A stretch of 64,000 nt of DNA from the NCBI GenBank assembly GCA_003667245.1, contig RCNN01000078.1, positions 1 through 64,000 of the forward strand, read 5' to 3'. Position 1 is the stretch's first letter; every line of letters begins with the position of its first letter. The notes under the pieces are model-generated. The model was not told the DNA's origin. It did not search any database and saw nothing but the letters and a program-made list of their open reading frames with translations. The position numbers and the translations under genes are program-made. Shown piece by piece: positions 59,706 to 64,000 of the stretch. This DNA comes from Heterostelium multicystogenum. Taxonomy: Eukaryota > Evosea > Eumycetozoa > Acytosteliales > Acytosteliaceae.

Positions 59706-60814
59706 CTATAGACTTGTACCACGTTCCAAATTCTGACGAGTCTCCAATGTATATTTATCATAGGCTCTTGATGCTTTCTTGTTGAATATTCTATTTTGTT
59801 CGTTGATCCAGCTGACATCTTCATCAGGGTTGATTCCTCTCTTCTTAAAGTTCATTCTTCTTTCCGCTTGACTGTTAATGTGAATGAAATGGAATGTTAG
59901 ATAATCATAATCCAATTATAATTCTTCCTAATAATGATAAGTTAACAACAACAACAACAACAACAATACATACTGTTTCAATAACTCTTGCTTCATTGCA
60001 TTGATATTTGATTCTGGTACAGTTGCATGTTTACCATACTCTACTTCTGCATTCACTTGATCTTTGTCCACAAACTCTTTGTAGTGCTCAGACTTTCTAA
60101 ATGCTTCCAACTCTTTTACTCTTTTCTTGTATGAATTATATATATGTGCATCGTGCGCTGTTAAAGATCAACCATTCAAATAAGCAAGGTTAGTTCAAGT
60201 TAAGATTACCACCCGGTAATATCTCCTACACTTTGACGATACATACGTTTATTATGTACACCTTCAAACTTCTTATTTCCTTTTTTCTTTGCTTTATTCT
60301 CTAGATCTGTTGCCAACACATTCTTTAGCTTCTCTCTCTCGGGATCACCACCTCGCGCTTTATCAACTCTTCTTCCTGTCGCTTCTTCTCTTCAAACAAT
60401 CGCTTCTTCTCCTCTGCCTCGTTCACAGGACCATTGTGTATTCTACTATGTTCGTCAACAACTGACTTATATATATTCTTTTTCGAGTCATTCTATATGA
60501 TAAACAGAGTCATATTGTTAATACAATCGAGCCTAGCCTAGTTGACTTTGTTCATTCTTACCAATTTCTTCTTTAACTCCAACATCTTAAGTTGATGTTC
60601 AGTCAATGGCTTTGTGTTGTTATCATTTACTTTTGTTAATTTAGGTGCTCTACCAATCGAGAATGTAGCCCTCTCGTTCTCAGCTGTATAATCGAAAGCT
60701 ACAGCATTGAAAACTCTTTGGTTCTTTATATTCATCGCTCTGTCTATCTATAATATGAATTTCCTCTTTCAATGACTCGATTGTTTCATAATCATGTTCT
60801 TCCGGTGTTGTCAT
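59706..60814 (-). CDS. syf2: Pre-mRNA-splicing factor SYF2
   Basis: SYF2 is a Prp19/NTC-associated protein of the active spliceosome. ATG 60814 gives MTTPEEHDYETIESLKEE. A Lys/Glu-rich helical body follows: LTEHQLKMLELKKKLV, SKKNIYKSVVDEHSRIHNGP and EAEEKKRLFEEKKRQEEELI, then KELEAFRKSEHYKEFVDKDQ and ATVPESNINAMKQELLKQ. The C-terminus DEDVSWINEQNRIFNKKASR AYDKYTLETRQNLERGTSL matches the invariant D..YINERN.KFNKKA.R.Y.KYT.E.KQNLERGT of the family, with the stop at 59706. Introns near 59880-59975, 60155-60250 and 60490-60560. One or two frame changes near 60330. Confidence 0.85.
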
Positions 60815-61786
60815 TATTATTATTATTATTATTACTCCTGTTTATTGTTTAATTTAATAATATCATATAATAATAATAATTGTAATAGAATAGTAATAGA
60901 AATATTAATATTCAAAATCTCAATTCAGTGGGACCAAAACACCACATTTTTGAAATTTTAATAGTAGTAGATGTGTTTGTTAGATCTAACAAACAAAGTA
61001 TGACATTAATATACACCAAATCAATTCATATTATATATTATCAAATAACAAAAAAAAAGAACTAAAACATCAACCAACATATTTGATACTTTTAATTAAT
61101 TAATTAATATTCATTTATAGAACTAACTCATTAGTGTAATATTATTATTATTATTAGTATTTAATTTGGTTGGTAAGTAACAAGTTTGATTTTACTTATT
61201 CTTTATTATTTATAAATAGTTTAATAATTGTTGTAAATTTGTGTTGATACACACACAATCCATTTCATTATATTATATTAATATGAACTATTGATTTCAT
61301 CTGCCAAATTCTGATCCCAAATCATGTCGGAACAACTGGGTGTCAATTTAATTAGCAACATTTTTTATAAAAAACAAACCAGATATTTTTGGTTTTCCTT
61401 TGTTTTGGGTATTTTTTTAATGATTTTTTGCAAATTTTAATTAAAATTTAAATTTATTTAGTATTGTTTGATTAGATCGATCCACCACAATGAGCCTCCA
61501 GTCAGACCATTCAGAACTCTTAGACTTTTAATCACCCAAACCCAAATCTAATCTACTACTTTAACTTTAATCAATAAATTACTCACTCACCTACTCTCTA
61601 TTAAATCTATCAATCAATCAATCAATCAATTAAACAATTATGCAAATTTAATAATTCATAATTGAGTTGACTAATCAATTAGAATAGAATTCATTCATTT
61701 AGATATATAATAGTTATAACTAATTAGTTTGAGTTAGTTCGAGTTATAGTATTGAATTTGGAATTTGAATTTGAATTTAGGAATGT
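60815..61786. other. Intergenic between divergent SYF2 and PX-PH genes
   Basis: AT-rich, with (ATT)n just upstream of SYF2 (60813-60834) and (TCAA)n near 61610-61630. No gene recognised. Confidence 0.5.
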
Positions 61787-64000
61787 ATGCGGATGACGAT
61801 AAAAAGCAATGATGGAGAAACCTGTCAGCTTCAGAATAATCAGCGAAAAAACAGAATTGTTTCACTGATCATCGATGACAAAAATGGTGATTTGCTGCAA
61901 CAAAATAAAAAATAAATATGGAGAGCAGGTAGATACAGTCGAAGATGGTAACGAAGGAGACGACGATGATTCTTCATTTTCGGAAACATCCTCAAGTGGC
62001 GAGCAAGATCAGGAAGGCGAAGAAGAGACTGAAAATACATTTTTTCAATATTTCAAACTCTGATCTACCATCGGCGAGCAGTACTACTACGGCAGCACCA
62101 GTACCATCAGGATTCAACAGCATAAAGATGAATTTGACAAAACCAAGAAGCAACAGTGTCGAGTACTCTGCATCTCCGTCGAAAATAAATGGAGATCTCG
62201 ATACCGCCTATCACAGCCACAACATGACTGCAAGCACGGACATTCCAAATAACTCGGACTCAGTCTCTGACTATAAATCAAGGCGAGAAATGAGATCGAG
62301 TTCAATTACTTCTCCTCCGACCAGTGCTTGGACAAAAGGAAAGATTACACCATCCAATTCTTCTTTACAATTGAGCACGCTCAGCGACAGCAATGGCAAC
62401 ACTACTCCAAACAAAGGTCCACTGCGACAATCAGCCAGTGGCACAAGCAGATTATTCACTGGCACCGCATCGCGAGGTGGATTGGCTAGCTCCAAGAAGT
62501 TTGTAAATCCATCACACTATTCAAGTTCAGTTTTGGTACCCGTTGATAAGACATCACAATTTTCATTGACCATTTCATCCACAGAGACAGTCCAAACCTC
62601 AAAGAAATCATATACCGTATATGTAATAAGTATAAAAAGCAATGATATAGTCTGGACCATTGGTAAGTTTTAATTTTAGAAAGGATAGATAGAATTAAAA
62701 GATGATTAATCATAGTTGAATCCAGTTAGGAGATATAAACATGTTAGAGCATTTTCAATAAAGGTTTTGGACTAATTCACTTTCTAGCATTTGTCAATCA
62801 TTCTCATTATATTTATTTAACGAAATATATAGATACAAAACGAAGTACCTTCTCTTTCGGCATTTGACTTTCCATCCAAAAAGATCATTGGAAATATGAA
62901 TCCTCAATTTATTAAGCAGAGATGCAACCAACTACAGTTGTTTTTCAATGCCATATGTGAATCAAACCTAGCTAAACAATCAAGAAATCTTAAAGTATTT
63001 TTGGATCCAAACTTTTCAGTAGGTAGAACCTCTAGATCCTATTGACTCCATCTAATATTAATCAAAGCCACTACTTTCCAAAATATAGCCATCACTCAAA
63101 TCGATTACAAATCCATCCAAAGAAGGATACTTGTATCTTTTGATACAAAGAAGTAGCTTAGCTAGAAATAAGAGAAAGTGGAAAAAAAGTTTACTGCGTC
63201 GTGGTCAATGCCAATCTTTTCTTCTGGAAGACGAGGAATCAGTATGCCGAGGCCAAGGGTGTCATTAACTTGAGACATGCCAGTGCCAAGATTACACATA
63301 CTCTCGATAAACTTTGCGTTGAAGTAAAAATATTGGACAACGACAGTGGCTCTATCCGACACAGGCAAATCAAGTCGTCGGTCTCTTCTAACTCGCTGGC
63401 GCTAAGCTGCACTGGCGTCGACGAAGATCAGAATGAAGAAAAGTATTTCTTGTGTGGAGAGTCAGAACCCAAGCTTGTGCAGTGGCTTGACACCATCAAC
63501 AAAGAGATCAATACTGCACAAAGCAATAATCTGAATTCGCTTTTCTATTTGCACAATCCCAACGCCAATGTCACTCCGATCACTCCCCTTCCAAACTCAA
63601 ACACCACCAACGCTACGCCAATTGTACATATACCAACACCACCACCCATCCCTTTGTCACTGAGTCGCAGCACAGTCTCCAAATCAGTGAAACTCGACAG
63701 CAGCATCAGCAATCACCATCTATCGACGACACATTCCAACAAAACCAACCCTCTGCCAGTGAAAAGCAACCCAAACTCAACCGCAACAGGATGAATCATC
63801 ATACCGCGTCTATATTCAGAATCAAGAATGGTCCATCGATAATGTAAGTACTATTATTAAACTACTTGAATTTATACAACATCTTGTCCTTTAATTATTG
63901 TGGTAAATTGATTCCATTGAATGAATCAACCATATACCCACATCATATCATATCATAATCATATTGTTTACACCTAATATCATCGATTATTCTCTATTTA
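61787..64000 (+). CDS. PX-PH domain protein, 3' end outside window
   Basis: ATG 61787 gives MRMTIKSNDGETCQLQNNQR. An acidic/Ser-rich stretch (61930-62040) and a long Ser/Thr/Asn-rich linker follow (SSSTTTAAPVPSGFNS; KGPLRQSASGTSRLFTGTAS). A PX-like domain reads SYTVYVISIKSNDIVWTIGK, then after an intron (about 62663-62833) FDFPSKKIIGNMNPQFIKQR and LQLFFNAICESNLAKQSRNL. A PH domain starts at EGYLYLLIQRSSLARNKRKW KKK and includes VVNANLFFWKTRNQYAEAKG and EPKLVQWLDTINKEINTAQS. A Pro/Ser/Asn linker ends in SYRVYIQNQEWSIDN, possibly a second PX start, cut by the window edge. PX binds phosphoinositides, so a membrane role is likely. Phospholipase D is one possible full-length identity. Confidence 0.65.

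Noticed and set aside
1..64000. Reading the many broken frames as a pseudogene cluster
   Set aside because: All functions, including essential ones (LSM4, SYF2, aminotransferase), show the same single-base insertions while codons on both sides stay conserved.
1..64000. CRISPR arrays, rRNA or tRNA genes
   Set aside because: No spaced direct repeats, no rRNA sequence and no convincing tRNA cloverleaf seen by eye; tRNAs could still be missed without a covariance search.

Overview
The window looks like nuclear DNA of a dictyostelid social amoeba. Non-coding DNA is very AT-rich. Introns are short (about 60-100 bp) with GTAAGT/GTATGT donors. Asn-, Gln- and Ser-homopolymers interrupt proteins, and (CAA)n, (AAT)n, (TA)n and (TCAA)n microsatellites are common. 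The best-matching families are ones known from Dictyostelium: a RIP3/Sin1 TORC2 subunit, an expanded ankyrin-repeat family and NEK-like kinases. I cannot name the species. Coding frames are broken often, and the breaks fall inside perfectly conserved motifs. Nearly all those I checked need one extra base removed, so I read them as insertion-type consensus errors, not pseudogenes. Gene spans below therefore cover several open frames joined by homology.

Layout, left to right. 1-4193 (-) is a UBR-box E3 ubiquitin ligase whose 3' end lies off the window. 4735-6757 (-) is a lipase maturation factor. 6981-7602 is a decayed pogo-like transposon with long terminal inverted repeats. 8025-10631 (+) is a P/Q-rich, coiled-coil, transglutaminase-like protein. 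10950-12506 (+) is a flavin amine oxidase. 14153-17216 (+) is a NEK-like kinase. 17330-18137 (+) is LSM4. 18198-19915 (-) is prenylcysteine oxidase. 20061-22156 (-) is glucosamine-6-phosphate synthase. 23580-24591 (-) is a TLS1/HCA59 splicing protein. 24735-27578 (-) is a fused aspartokinase/homoserine dehydrogenase. 28323-29665 (-) is a CorA-like transporter.

30142-31283 (+) is an unusual J-domain protein fused to a three-repeat SLC25-like carrier. 31623-33655 (+) is a phospholipase-D-type cardiolipin synthase. 33761-34367 (-) is an EF-hand protein. 34661-37090 is a candidate two-gene PIF/Harbinger-type transposon. 37412-39040 (-) is an enolase-superfamily epimerase. 39818-41801 (+) is RIP3/Sin1. 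41947-44258 (+) holds two tandem short-chain dehydrogenases. 44283-49947 (-) is a leucine-rich-repeat/pseudokinase/armadillo protein.

A 4.2 kb gene-free stretch follows. Then come a mitochondrial carrier (54159-55507 +), TDP1 (55587-57857 -), an ankyrin-repeat protein (58082-59545 -), SYF2 (59706-60814 -) and a PX-PH protein that runs off the right end (61787 onward +).

The genes are independent eukaryotic units with no operon logic. Loose themes recur: splicing (LSM4, TLS1/HCA59, SYF2), mitochondrial membranes (carrier, J-carrier fusion, cardiolipin synthase), and enzymes with a bacterial flavour that suit a bacteria-eating host (epimerase, fused AK-HSDH, PLD-type cardiolipin synthase). The most novel items are the J-domain/carrier fusion, the two transposon structures and the LRR-pseudokinase-ARM protein.
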